Position numbers and translations under genes: made by a program. DNA of 64,000 nucleotides from Sunxiuqinia sp965372405 (lineage in GTDB: Bacteria > Bacteroidota > Bacteroidia > Bacteroidales > Prolixibacteraceae): contig CBDVCE010000008.1 of NCBI GenBank assembly GCA_965372405.1, positions 1 through 64,000 on the forward strand, given 5' to 3'. Within the stretch, counting starts at the first letter, position 1. Each line of letters starts with the position of its first letter. Below are positions 8,890 to 17,269 of this stretch, one piece after another. The notes below the pieces were generated by a model, which saw nothing but the letters and a program-made list of their open reading frames with translations, was not told the DNA's origin and ran no database searches.

Positions 8890-10914
8890 ATGAGACTCCT
8901 TTTACTTTCACTTTTCCTTACTGTAAGTTCATTTTCTCAAACAGATAGTACTGTCATTGACAGCATTCGCAAATTTCAGGTTCATGTAAATAAAGATACA
9001 ACTGATAGCGTTTACCGCATTGGTCTCCCTCATGTGCCTGGCTTAATGTCGAGAGATAATCAAGGAAAACCAAATGGTTTTGCACTTGAAATATTTGAAG
9101 CGATTGCCTTTGATGAAGGTATTCCTTTTGAATGGGTAGATGGAACCTGGAATGAACTGTTTAATAAACTTCAGAAAGGTGAAATTGATGCACTCCCTGG
9201 GACTCAGGAATCGGAGCCCCGAAAAGAATTCTTAGATTTTATTGACAATAGCTTGTATTCCATTTGGAGTGAGCTCTACATCAACAAAAACACAACTTTT
9301 GAACACATCTCTCAGCTTCAAGGTCAAAAAATTGGACTGGTTATTGGCGACAATAATGCTGTTGGTTTTCTAAATTATATTTCTGGATTCAATATTGAAA
9401 TTGTCCCGGTTTTCTTTAACAACCACTTCGAAGCGTTAAAACTATTATCGAATGGCGAAATTTATGGGATGGCCGGACCAACTCCAAACATTATTTCAGA
9501 TTTGCCTGCAAACATAAAAAACTCAGGACTCTATTTCAACCAAACAGAATTAAAAATTTCATTTAAGAAGAATACCAATCAATTACTTCGTGAAAAAATT
9601 GATTCTCGTTTAAATATTTACAAAGGAAACAAAGCATCCATTTATTATAATTTATTCAAAAAGTATAAGCTCTCAGAACTGAAAGAAGTTTCAGACTGGG
9701 AAATACCAGAATGGTTAAAAATCCTTCTACTGCTCATACTTATTGCTTTACTAATTGCAGTGTTATTTGTTATCACACTAAAAAAACAAGTAAATATTCG
9801 AACGAAAGAATTAGCGGACAGGCAGGTATATCTTACCAAAGCGATGGAAGTTGGAGAAATGGGAACATGGAACTTCAATCTTAGAACGAAAGAGCTTTTC
9901 TTATCTGACGAAGTATATATAATCACTGGTGTTGAAAAAGAAAAAAATAGACTACAGCTAAATGATTTAAATAGTTTTGTACATCCTGGAGACGTTGAAA
10001 AATTGATTAATAATTTTCATTTGATTGAATCTAGTAAAGGTCAAGACAGCTATTGCCGGATGATTAGTAAGAATAATGAAATTGTTTATGTAAAAATCTT
10101 CGGCCTTGTACAAAAAAATAAGTTTGATTTCCCTGAAAATACAGTTGGGTTGCTACAAAATGTAACAGCACAACTTGAACACGAACAAGAATTAATCGAG
10201 GCTAAGGAAAAAGCAGAAGAAGGCGAAAAAATAAAATCTTCATTCCTTGCAAACATGAGTCACGAGATTCGAACACCATTAAATTCAATTGTTGGTTTCT
10301 CCGATATGCTCGCAAACGATAATCTATCTCAGGAAAAGAGAGAAGAGTTCAGGCATATTATCCTCAAACAAAATGAATTACTACTTCGAATTATTAACGA
10401 TGTTCTTGACTTATCACGAATAGAATCAGGCTCATTGGAAATAGAACCAAATGATATTATTAACTACTCGGTAATTGAAGAGATGTTTAATAGTTTTCAG
10501 AATCATTGCCCTCCTGAAATTGAATTTAAGAAAGTTATTCTAATACCAGATGTGGAACAATGTACTTTTACTTCTGATGAAAGTCGTGTTAAACAGATTC
10601 TTAGCAATCTGTTATCCAATGCATTTAAATATACGGTGAAAGGATCTATTGAATTTGGGTGTAGGTCATCCATAAAAGAAGGACATTTTGATTTGTTCGT
10701 TAAGGATACTGGAAAAGGAATTCCAATGGCACAACAAGCTGTGATTTTTGACCGCTTTAGCAAACTGGACACTCTGAAGCAAGGCGTTGGTCTTGGTTTG
10801 GCAATTTCTCAATCACTTGCTCTAATGCTTGGTTCTGAGATCAAGCTCATCTCAGAAGAAGGTAAAGGCTCTGAGTTTTATCTTTCATTTCCAATCAATA
10901 AAAAAACAGAATAA
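8890..10914 (+). CDS. Sensor histidine kinase with periplasmic solute-binding domain
   Basis: About 674 residues from ATG 8890, which begins directly with a signal peptide; an upstream ATG at 8812 would add 26 unlikely residues. Order: signal peptide, a bacterial extracellular solute-binding family 3 domain (about 42-257), a membrane helix (276-298), a PAS domain (about 319-430), HisKA with phospho-accepting His458 in SHEIRTPLN, then HATPase with N box (NLLSNAFKY), G1 (DTGKGIP) and G2 (GVGLGLA). There is no receiver domain and no regulator gene next door. Ligands of such sensors are often amino acids or related small solutes, but this is not readable here. Confidence 0.92.
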   Translation: MRLLLLSLFLTVSSFSQTDSTVIDSIRKFQVHVNKDTTDSVYRIGLPHVPGLMSRDNQGKPNGFALEIFEAIAFDEGIPFEWVDGTWNELFNKLQKGEIDALPGTQESEPRKEFLDFIDNSLYSIWSELYINKNTTFEHISQLQGQKIGLVIGDNNAVGFLNYISGFNIEIVPVFFNNHFEALKLLSNGEIYGMAGPTPNIISDLPANIKNSGLYFNQTELKISFKKNTNQLLREKIDSRLNIYKGNKASIYYNLFKKYKLSELKEVSDWEIPEWLKILLLLILIALLIAVLFVITLKKQVNIRTKELADRQVYLTKAMEVGEMGTWNFNLRTKELFLSDEVYIITGVEKEKNRLQLNDLNSFVHPGDVEKLINNFHLIESSKGQDSYCRMISKNNEIVYVKIFGLVQKNKFDFPENTVGLLQNVTAQLEHEQELIEAKEKAEEGEKIKSSFLANMSHEIRTPLNSIVGFSDMLANDNLSQEKREEFRHIILKQNELLLRIINDVLDLSRIESGSLEIEPNDIINYSVIEEMFNSFQNHCPPEIEFKKVILIPDVEQCTFTSDESRVKQILSNLLSNAFKYTVKGSIEFGCRSSIKEGHFDLFVKDTGKGIPMAQQAVIFDRFSKLDTLKQGVGLGLAISQSLALMLGSEIKLISEEGKGSEFYLSFPINKKTE

Positions 10915-11136
10915 AATTCGATTATTGATATTTACTTTCTATTCTGGAATTTAAAAAACAACTTCACTCTGAAAATAAGACAAAAAATTCCCCCGCCAGT
11001 AAGGTGAGAGAACGAATTTTTGACGAGGGTTTAAATTATTAATAATTACCAAAGTTAAACAAATTTCGCTTGTGTCAGTTTCTGTTTAAAGGAAACATAT
11101 TCATGAAAACTTCAAGCTAAATTAAAACTTTACGAC

Positions 11137-11598
11137 ATGCTCCCTAAAACCCTTGAGATAAAAACTGCACTGCAGATTTTGAAGCCAATCTCTGAAGTAT
11201 TTGAAGCTATCATTGATCCTGAAAAAATGTCGAACTACTTCATTTCTAAAGCAAGTGGAAAGATTGAAGAAGGAAAAACAATTGAATGGGAGTTTCCAGA
11301 GTTTGACGTTAAATTTCCTGTTCAGATTGAAACGGTAACTGAGAACAAGTATATCTCTTATTATTGGGAAGGTTATAAAGGTGAAAAATTACTCGTTGAA
11401 ATAAATCTGGAATCAAAGAATGAGAACTCAACATTGGTAATTATCACTGAAAAAAGCATGCCCAATAACGAATCCGGTATTAACTGGTTAAAAAGAAACA
11501 CTGAAGGTTGGGCAAACTTTCTGGCCTCATTGAAAGCTTACATGGAACATGGAATTAATTTAAGAAAAGGTGCTTTTGATTTTTTGAAAGAATGCTAA
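11137..11598 (+). CDS. AHSA1/SRPBCC-domain protein
   Basis: A 153-residue cytoplasmic protein of the START-like (SRPBCC, AHSA1) superfamily. It shows the pattern of an initial beta strand, the FEAIIDPEKMSNYF segment typical of AHSA1 proteins, central strands with EW and YYWEG, and a long C-terminal helix (NTEGWANFLASLKAYMEHG). These proteins bind hydrophobic ligands in a helix-grip fold. It stands alone with about 220 bp before it and 125 bp after it. Confidence 0.85.
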   Translation: MLPKTLEIKTALQILKPISEVFEAIIDPEKMSNYFISKASGKIEEGKTIEWEFPEFDVKFPVQIETVTENKYISYYWEGYKGEKLLVEINLESKNENSTLVIITEKSMPNNESGINWLKRNTEGWANFLASLKAYMEHGINLRKGAFDFLKEC

Positions 11599-11723
11599 AT
11601 ATCTGATTTTAAACTCAGTTCCATTTGATATTCTTTAGATCATTTATAAAGTATTTCACAGCAAAATGTAATGAATTGGCTTTAGTTGTTACTTCTTAGA
11701 ATAAACAACCAAATGTCTACTCT

Positions 11724-12965
11724 ATGAAAATCATACTTTTACTTCTCAGCATTCTTTGTTTATTTTCATGCAAACAACATACAAAAATTAGTGAATGGCG
11801 AGGACCAAACCGCTCTGGAATTTACAATGAATCAAATCTATTGAAAGAATGGCCTGAGGATGGACCTAAGCTAATTTGGGAATCTGAAGAATTTGGAAAT
11901 GGCTATGGCTCACCAGTTTTTGTTGATGATATTTTCTACATGACCGGAGAAATAGACAGTGTTGCATATCTTTACAAATCTGATTTTAAAGGCAATATTT
12001 TATGGAAAGCTCCTTTTGGCAATGAATGGATTATCAACTTCCCAGGCTCAAGATCAGCGCCAACCGTTGTTGGTGACATGATTTATTTACTTACGGGACA
12101 AGGTGATTTAAGCTGTATAGATGCACAGAATGGAGATCTTATCTGGCAAGAAAACATACTCAAAAAGTATGATGGGGAAAATACTCGTTTTGGATTAGCT
12201 CAGGCAATTTATGTAGATGGAGATAAACTATTTTGCATGCCTGGTGGCAAAAAAAATAATTTGATTGCACTCAATCGTTTCTCTGGCAATTTAATTTGGT
12301 CGTGCAAAGCATTTGGAGAAAGGCCAGCTTATAATTCACCACAAATGATTACTGTTGCCGAACGTAGAATATTAGTTACTTTCTCAGCTTATCATTTAAT
12401 TGGTGTAGATACTGAATCTGGAGAGATGCTTTGGTCTCATGAGCAAACAAATTTGAAGCCGGAAGATCGCAAACCGGGCATGGGCGACACTCATTCTAAC
12501 ACAATCATATATGAAAATGGCCATATTTACTATGCTGCTGGTGATGGAAACTGTGGCGTAAAATTGCAACTTTCAGAAGATGGAACAGCAATTAAAGAAG
12601 TTTGGAAAAACAAAAACTTTGACAGCTACATGGGAGGACTTGTTAAGATAGATGACAAACTGTATGGTGATGGGACAAGGAAACCTTTTTTAAAGAGTAT
12701 TGATGCGAATTCTGGCGAAATGGATGACAGTCTAAAGATTGGGAATGGTGCTTTAATTGCAGCTGACAATATGCTTTATTTCTACAACAATAAAGGACAG
12801 GTTCATTTGGTTGATTATAGCAATGATAAACTAAAATCAGTATCCTCATTTAAAATTAACAAAGGTAGAAAAGAACATTTTGCGCATCCGGCTATCCATC
12901 AAGGAATGCTATTTGTACGTCATGGAAATTATTTGGGAGTTTTTGATATTCAGAAAGAATATTGA
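11724..12965 (+). CDS. PQQ-like beta-propeller lipoprotein
   Basis: A 413-residue exported lipoprotein. The signal peptide ends in the lipobox LFSC (Cys16), and the WRGPNRSGIY start of the mature protein is typical of PQQ-repeat proteins of Bacteroidota and Planctomycetes. Repeated A-x-D-x-x-x-G-x-x-x-W units form a beta-propeller. I see no residues proving that the cofactor is bound, so it may be a structural propeller without dehydrogenase activity. A strong terminator follows at 13013-13040. Confidence 0.88.
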   Translation: MKIILLLLSILCLFSCKQHTKISEWRGPNRSGIYNESNLLKEWPEDGPKLIWESEEFGNGYGSPVFVDDIFYMTGEIDSVAYLYKSDFKGNILWKAPFGNEWIINFPGSRSAPTVVGDMIYLLTGQGDLSCIDAQNGDLIWQENILKKYDGENTRFGLAQAIYVDGDKLFCMPGGKKNNLIALNRFSGNLIWSCKAFGERPAYNSPQMITVAERRILVTFSAYHLIGVDTESGEMLWSHEQTNLKPEDRKPGMGDTHSNTIIYENGHIYYAAGDGNCGVKLQLSEDGTAIKEVWKNKNFDSYMGGLVKIDDKLYGDGTRKPFLKSIDANSGEMDDSLKIGNGALIAADNMLYFYNNKGQVHLVDYSNDKLKSVSSFKINKGRKEHFAHPAIHQGMLFVRHGNYLGVFDIQKEY

Positions 12966-13012
12966 AAAGATAGTTTAATCTTCTGGATGATTCCATAAAA
13001 ATTATGGAAACA

Positions 13013-13040
13013 AGAAACCCTCCACATTGGGAGGGTTTCT
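13013..13040. terminator. Bidirectional intrinsic terminator
   Basis: An 11-bp perfect stem AGAAACCCTCC / GGAGGGTTTCT with a 6-nt loop lies between the convergent propeller gene and the PPi-phosphofructokinase gene. A/T tracts on both sides allow it to act in both directions. Confidence 0.85.
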
Positions 13041-13061
13041 TTATATCTGGATTTAGGATAA

Positions 13062-14717
13062 TTATTTTCCTTGTTCCAATTGAAGAGTTACAGTTGTACG
13101 ATCACAAACCTCACTTGGTCCCCAATATTGGATTGGTCCCGGATAAAGGTAATCCGATTCTAAAGCCCATTTTTCACGATTCTCAACTAAGAATTTGAAT
13201 GGAGCTCCATCCAGTTCAACTAATGCCTTTTGAATCACTGGCTTCATGTGTCCATGACGTTTTTCCATATTCATCATCATTGTAACGGGAACACCACCTG
13301 GAATCCACTCTTCAGCAGGAGCAATTGTGTTACGCACACTTGACATGTAACCAGTTTTACCTTCAGCAACCAAAAATGCGGCATTATATCCTAATGAGTA
13401 GCAATAATCAGCATCAAAGTTTGAAGGAGCTGCACAACGCCCTTCATAACCAAAGAAGTGATATTGAGTCTTGAATTTTCCTTTAAATTCACCAGCAGCT
13501 TTCATTGCTGAAAGTTTGCTTTTTACCATTTCGCCCAAAAGTTTTTCAGTTTCAATCAATGAAACCTGAACGTTTCCGTGTGGATCACGATCCAAAGTTA
13601 ATTGAGTCGCAATTCCTGTTGGCAAAGATTTAAACACAACTGAGGATTCTTCAGACAACTGATCAGCCAACCACTCTAAGCGGTGGCTTTTCTTCATCAT
13701 CTTGAATTCTTTCTCAATCGCTGAACCTTCGGCAAGCAAATCGTTCAATTCAGTAATCAATGCTTTCATTTCAGGAACAAACTCTACTAAACCTTCAGGA
13801 ATTAATGCAACACCAAAATTGCAACCATTTGCTGCACGTTTAGCAACAATGCCAGCCATGTAGTCAACAATCTCTTCAAGCGTTTGCTTCTTCTCAGCAA
13901 CTTCTTCTGAGATTAGAGTAATGTTTGGCTGTGTTTGCAAAGCAGCTTCCAAACCGATATGAGAAGCAGAACGTCCCATCAGTTTTACGAAGTGCCAGTA
14001 TTTTTTAGCCGAGTTAGCATCACGCTGAATATTACCAATCAGCTCAGCATAAACTTTAACTGCAGTGTCAAAACCAAATGAAGCTTCGATCATTTCGTTT
14101 TTAAGGTCACCATCAATTGTTTTTGGACAACCAACAACCTGAACTCCAGCATTTTTAGCAGCATAGTATTCAGCCAAAACACAAGCATTGGTATTACTAT
14201 CATCACCACCAATGATTACAAGAGCGTTGATATTAAGCTTTTTCAGAATCTCTAAGCCTTTATCATACTGAGCATCTTCTTCTAGTTTTGTACGACCTGA
14301 ACCAATGATATCGAAACCACCTGTATTACGATAACCATCTAAATATTCAGCAGTAATCTCCATGTATTTGTGATCAACCAATCCTCCTGGCCCACCTAAG
14401 AAACCAAACAATTTACTGTCTGAATTAATTTTTTTAATTCCATCGAATATTCCTGAAATCACATTGTGTCCACCTGGAGCCTGTCCACCAGAAAGAATTA
14501 CACCAACATTAACAGCTGGATAACTTACTGCTTCATCCGTTTCTTCAAAAGTTAGAAGTGGCATTCCGTATGTATTAGGAAATAAATCCTTGATATCTGC
14601 CTGGTCAGCAACTGATTCTGTTGCAGCTCCGTCTACTAATTTCACAGAACCTTTCAGAGATTTTGGTAGTTTAGGCTGGTACTCTGCCCTTGCCTTTTGT
14701 AATGCACTAATGATCAT
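13062..14717 (-). CDS. pfp: Diphosphate--fructose-6-phosphate 1-phosphotransferase
   Basis: A 551-residue PPi-dependent phosphofructokinase of the long (plant beta-like) type. It phosphorylates fructose 6-phosphate with pyrophosphate in a reversible glycolytic step. The donor site reads GGDDS at 170-174; the second Asp is the hallmark that excludes ATP. The catalytic PKTIDGD motif is at 198-204 and the glycine loop SGGQAPGG at 76-83. It is monocistronic, with a promoter match at 14767-14774 and a terminator at 13013-13040. Confidence 0.95.
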   Translation of the reverse strand: MIISALQKARAEYQPKLPKSLKGSVKLVDGAATESVADQADIKDLFPNTYGMPLLTFEETDEAVSYPAVNVGVILSGGQAPGGHNVISGIFDGIKKINSDSKLFGFLGGPGGLVDHKYMEITAEYLDGYRNTGGFDIIGSGRTKLEEDAQYDKGLEILKKLNINALVIIGGDDSNTNACVLAEYYAAKNAGVQVVGCPKTIDGDLKNEMIEASFGFDTAVKVYAELIGNIQRDANSAKKYWHFVKLMGRSASHIGLEAALQTQPNITLISEEVAEKKQTLEEIVDYMAGIVAKRAANGCNFGVALIPEGLVEFVPEMKALITELNDLLAEGSAIEKEFKMMKKSHRLEWLADQLSEESSVVFKSLPTGIATQLTLDRDPHGNVQVSLIETEKLLGEMVKSKLSAMKAAGEFKGKFKTQYHFFGYEGRCAAPSNFDADYCYSLGYNAAFLVAEGKTGYMSSVRNTIAPAEEWIPGGVPVTMMMNMEKRHGHMKPVIQKALVELDGAPFKFLVENREKWALESDYLYPGPIQYWGPSEVCDRTTVTLQLEQGK

Positions 14718-15017
14718 GTTTTTATTTTTTTATGGAAAGTTTGACTTATCTATTATAATTCCGATGCAAAAATAGACGAAAATCAATGCGAAGGGTATGT
14801 TGTTAAAACAAAGAAGAATGATTTAAGATAAATTTAAGAAGCTAAAATTTATAACCGAGATATTAGATTCAAGATAACTAGATTTTCTTATTCTATAAAA
14901 AGATAAGCACTACAATTAGGAAATTTCATTGAAAGGAAAGGATTCTTAACCGATATTGATGAGATGATTTGTTCAATTTACTGATCTTGGTAAAGAACTA
15001 ATTGAAAAAAGTGAAAT
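14718..15017. other. 300-bp intergenic region
   Basis: This stretch separates the DinB-like gene's end from the pfp start. Apart from the pfp promoter match near 14770, I see no gene, repeat or clear RNA structure in it. Confidence 0.5.
14767..14774 (-). promoter_or_regulatory. Bacteroidota -7 promoter element TATTTTTG
   Basis: The minus strand reads TATTTTTG, matching TAnnTTTG, 49 bp upstream of the pfp start. A TTG lies 12 bp upstream, closer than usual for a -33 element, so the match is only moderate. Confidence 0.45.
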
Positions 15018-15494
15018 TTAATTAATCATCTCATCAATTTCATTCAAGTGCAATTCTAAATGCCGGAGGTAGTCCAAGATCATTTCCTTTAATGAAACAA
15101 ACTCTTCGTCAGAAGCATCCCAAAAGTTGTCTAAGTTTGATGGATCAACATTTTTAATGACATGCACTATATGAAGATTTGAATATTTCCAATGACAAAC
15201 TAAATCCTTCCAGTCTTCATTTTGATAAGCCTGAATTGTTATCCAGCGATCATTATTCCCTTGAATTGCATAATTGGGAAATTGCAAAGGACTACCCAGA
15301 TTTTGCAAATGTACTATGCGATGTATATTGTTTGAAGCAGAATCAACCATGTGTCCAATAACTTGTTTAATAGTACGATCTTGCTCATTCTTTTTTTCAG
15401 TTATTACTTCTGACGAAAGGTTGAATAGTATTGGTTCCCATTCTTTAACTAAAGACAGAACTCCATCAACAACTGGTATAAATTCCTTAATCAT
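15018..15494 (-). CDS. DinB-like metal-binding protein
   Basis: A 158-residue four-helix protein of the DinB/YfiT superfamily. The expected metal-ligand histidines are seen: one in the second helix (GHMVDSASNN) and two near the C-terminus (RHLELHL). Members are often thiol S-transferases or of unknown role. It starts 12 bp after the OmpA-like gene ends and is probably co-transcribed with it, although no functional link is obvious. Confidence 0.85.
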   Translation of the reverse strand: MIKEFIPVVDGVLSLVKEWEPILFNLSSEVITEKKNEQDRTIKQVIGHMVDSASNNIHRIVHLQNLGSPLQFPNYAIQGNNDRWITIQAYQNEDWKDLVCHWKYSNLHIVHVIKNVDPSNLDNFWDASDEEFVSLKEMILDYLRHLELHLNEIDEMIN

Positions 15495-15506
15495 TTCAAT
15501 GTTGTT

Positions 15507-16721
15507 TTAATTAATTTGAAAAACATTAACACTCACCCGCCGTGCCAACTGTCGTACTAACTTTGATTGTGCTTCAGTTTTCACTACTTCTCCTTTGCCC
15601 ACAGCAAGAACATTTCCCGTATCTAATCCTAGTTCAATTAAACAGTTTTTCACCTCGTCTGCTCTTTGTTGAGAAAGATTCAAATTGTAATCTTCATCTC
15701 CAGATTCATCCGCATATCCTTCCAATTTAATTCTAAAATCAGGATTTTTAGTCATATAATTCATCAGGAAGTTTATCGTCCCAAATGAATTCTTATCGAT
15801 TTGTGCACTATTAAAATCAAAGTAAATATTCAGATACTCACTATCAATAAGCTCATTAATTACATTTTCCTTTAATACTTGATTCAAATCTTTTTCTGAA
15901 CTCGCTAACTCCTTCATCTCCTGAATTTGTTTTTCAAGTATAACAACCTGCTCCTTAAGATGGTTGAACTGATTATCACCAACTTCTATTTGTTTACTTG
16001 AGCTTTCTAACCCATCTTTGAGATTGTCAATATTCGAATTTAGCGTTGTATATAGAGCATCTTCCCTCAAATACCAATCAGCATGACTCTTTTTCTTACC
16101 AAGGTAGACTGAGACACCAACAGTTCCGTTGATAATCATCCCAGCCTTAAAACTATTGGGAATTCCCCCGTCAAAAGAATGATCCTGTTTAAAGTTTAGC
16201 AATCCGTTTATATTCAAATTCAAGGCAACCCTGTCTGACAATTTCACTTGCCCTGTTAACCCAGCAACTGCATTAACTACATCATCAATATCATTGCTAT
16301 AAGTTGGTTCGTGATACTTTATTGAACCAATACCGATTCCTCCATGCACTAATAAATTGAAAGTTTTAGTCCAGCTTTGGAATTTCAATATACGACCTGC
16401 ATTAATAACTCCCTGTAAACTTGTTTTATACTGATCGGTGCTGAAATCCAAACTTGCCTCGGCACTATTATATTGGCTATAACCCAAATCATACTTCAAT
16501 CCAAAATATTCATTAAACATGTATCTTACTCCAAAATCAGTTGATAAAAGTCCAACTTTGGGAGTCCATGCCCCTTCGGTGAAGCTTCGATAAGGTTTGG
16601 CAAATCCTGCAGAACCATCAATCGATAATTTATTAAAATCATCAGGTGATGTATAATACTGTGAAAAACTTTCAGAGAGTACAAAAAGCAACGCAAATGT
16701 CCAGATTATTCTCAATCTCAT
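15507..16721 (-). CDS. OmpA-family outer membrane protein
   Basis: A 404-residue envelope protein. A signal peptide (about 1-20) is followed by a beta-rich barrel-like region to about 215, a coiled-coil stretch (about 230-270) and a C-terminal OmpA domain (about 285-404). The domain carries the peptidoglycan-binding pattern FDFNSAQID, GYADESGDEDYN and LSQQRADEV. It probably anchors the outer membrane to peptidoglycan. It precedes the DinB-like gene in the same direction. Confidence 0.9.
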   Translation of the reverse strand: MRLRIIWTFALLFVLSESFSQYYTSPDDFNKLSIDGSAGFAKPYRSFTEGAWTPKVGLLSTDFGVRYMFNEYFGLKYDLGYSQYNSAEASLDFSTDQYKTSLQGVINAGRILKFQSWTKTFNLLVHGGIGIGSIKYHEPTYSNDIDDVVNAVAGLTGQVKLSDRVALNLNINGLLNFKQDHSFDGGIPNSFKAGMIINGTVGVSVYLGKKKSHADWYLREDALYTTLNSNIDNLKDGLESSSKQIEVGDNQFNHLKEQVVILEKQIQEMKELASSEKDLNQVLKENVINELIDSEYLNIYFDFNSAQIDKNSFGTINFLMNYMTKNPDFRIKLEGYADESGDEDYNLNLSQQRADEVKNCLIELGLDTGNVLAVGKGEVVKTEAQSKLVRQLARRVSVNVFQIN

Positions 16722-16757
16722 TATATCTATTTTGATAACGAAGTTGTAGTTAATAAA

Positions 16758-17177
16758 TCAATTTGCCAATTTTATTTCTATTAACTTTTTAACATCACGA
16801 AGGCTTTCTGACCCTTTTATTAGGACTTGGAAACCTCGTCCTTCTGCATAAACACGTGCATTCGAAAGATCAGTTTTTATTTCTTCAGAAATATCACTTC
16901 CCAAAATTACATTAGTGGCTTTTTGACCAAATACAAAAGCAACCTTAAAAAAGCCATCTCTTGGTAAAAAATAGATGATTGCCCTTCTTTTATCCTTGAT
17001 TCGGAAACTCCATCCATATTTTTTACCCGGAAAATTCCATTCCTCGACAGCTCTCGGATATTTTTCAATCACAAATTTCTGAATCTGCATCCATAATTTA
17101 TATTGATCAATTAATACAGATTCCAAGTCTGAGCTGGTTGGTATTATTGATTTTTCTGGAAAAATGCTTATATCCAT
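16758..17177 (-). CDS. DUF3788 family protein
   Basis: A 139-residue soluble protein matching the DUF3788 pattern: a WNFPGKKYGWSFRIKDK core, then RAIIYFLPRDGFFKVAFVFG, and a C-terminal segment ending in VKKLIEIKL. The family is widespread in gut and soil bacteria and its role is unknown. It lies 36 bp upstream of the OmpA-like gene on the same strand. Confidence 0.8.
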   Translation of the reverse strand: MDISIFPEKSIIPTSSDLESVLIDQYKLWMQIQKFVIEKYPRAVEEWNFPGKKYGWSFRIKDKRRAIIYFLPRDGFFKVAFVFGQKATNVILGSDISEEIKTDLSNARVYAEGRGFQVLIKGSESLRDVKKLIEIKLAN

Positions 17178-17269
17178 TTTTAAAACAGTTTATTCATAAT
17201 TATTGTTGTGAATAAACAATTAATGTACTTGAAGAATATAATCTATTACTTACAAATGAGACTGAGAAT

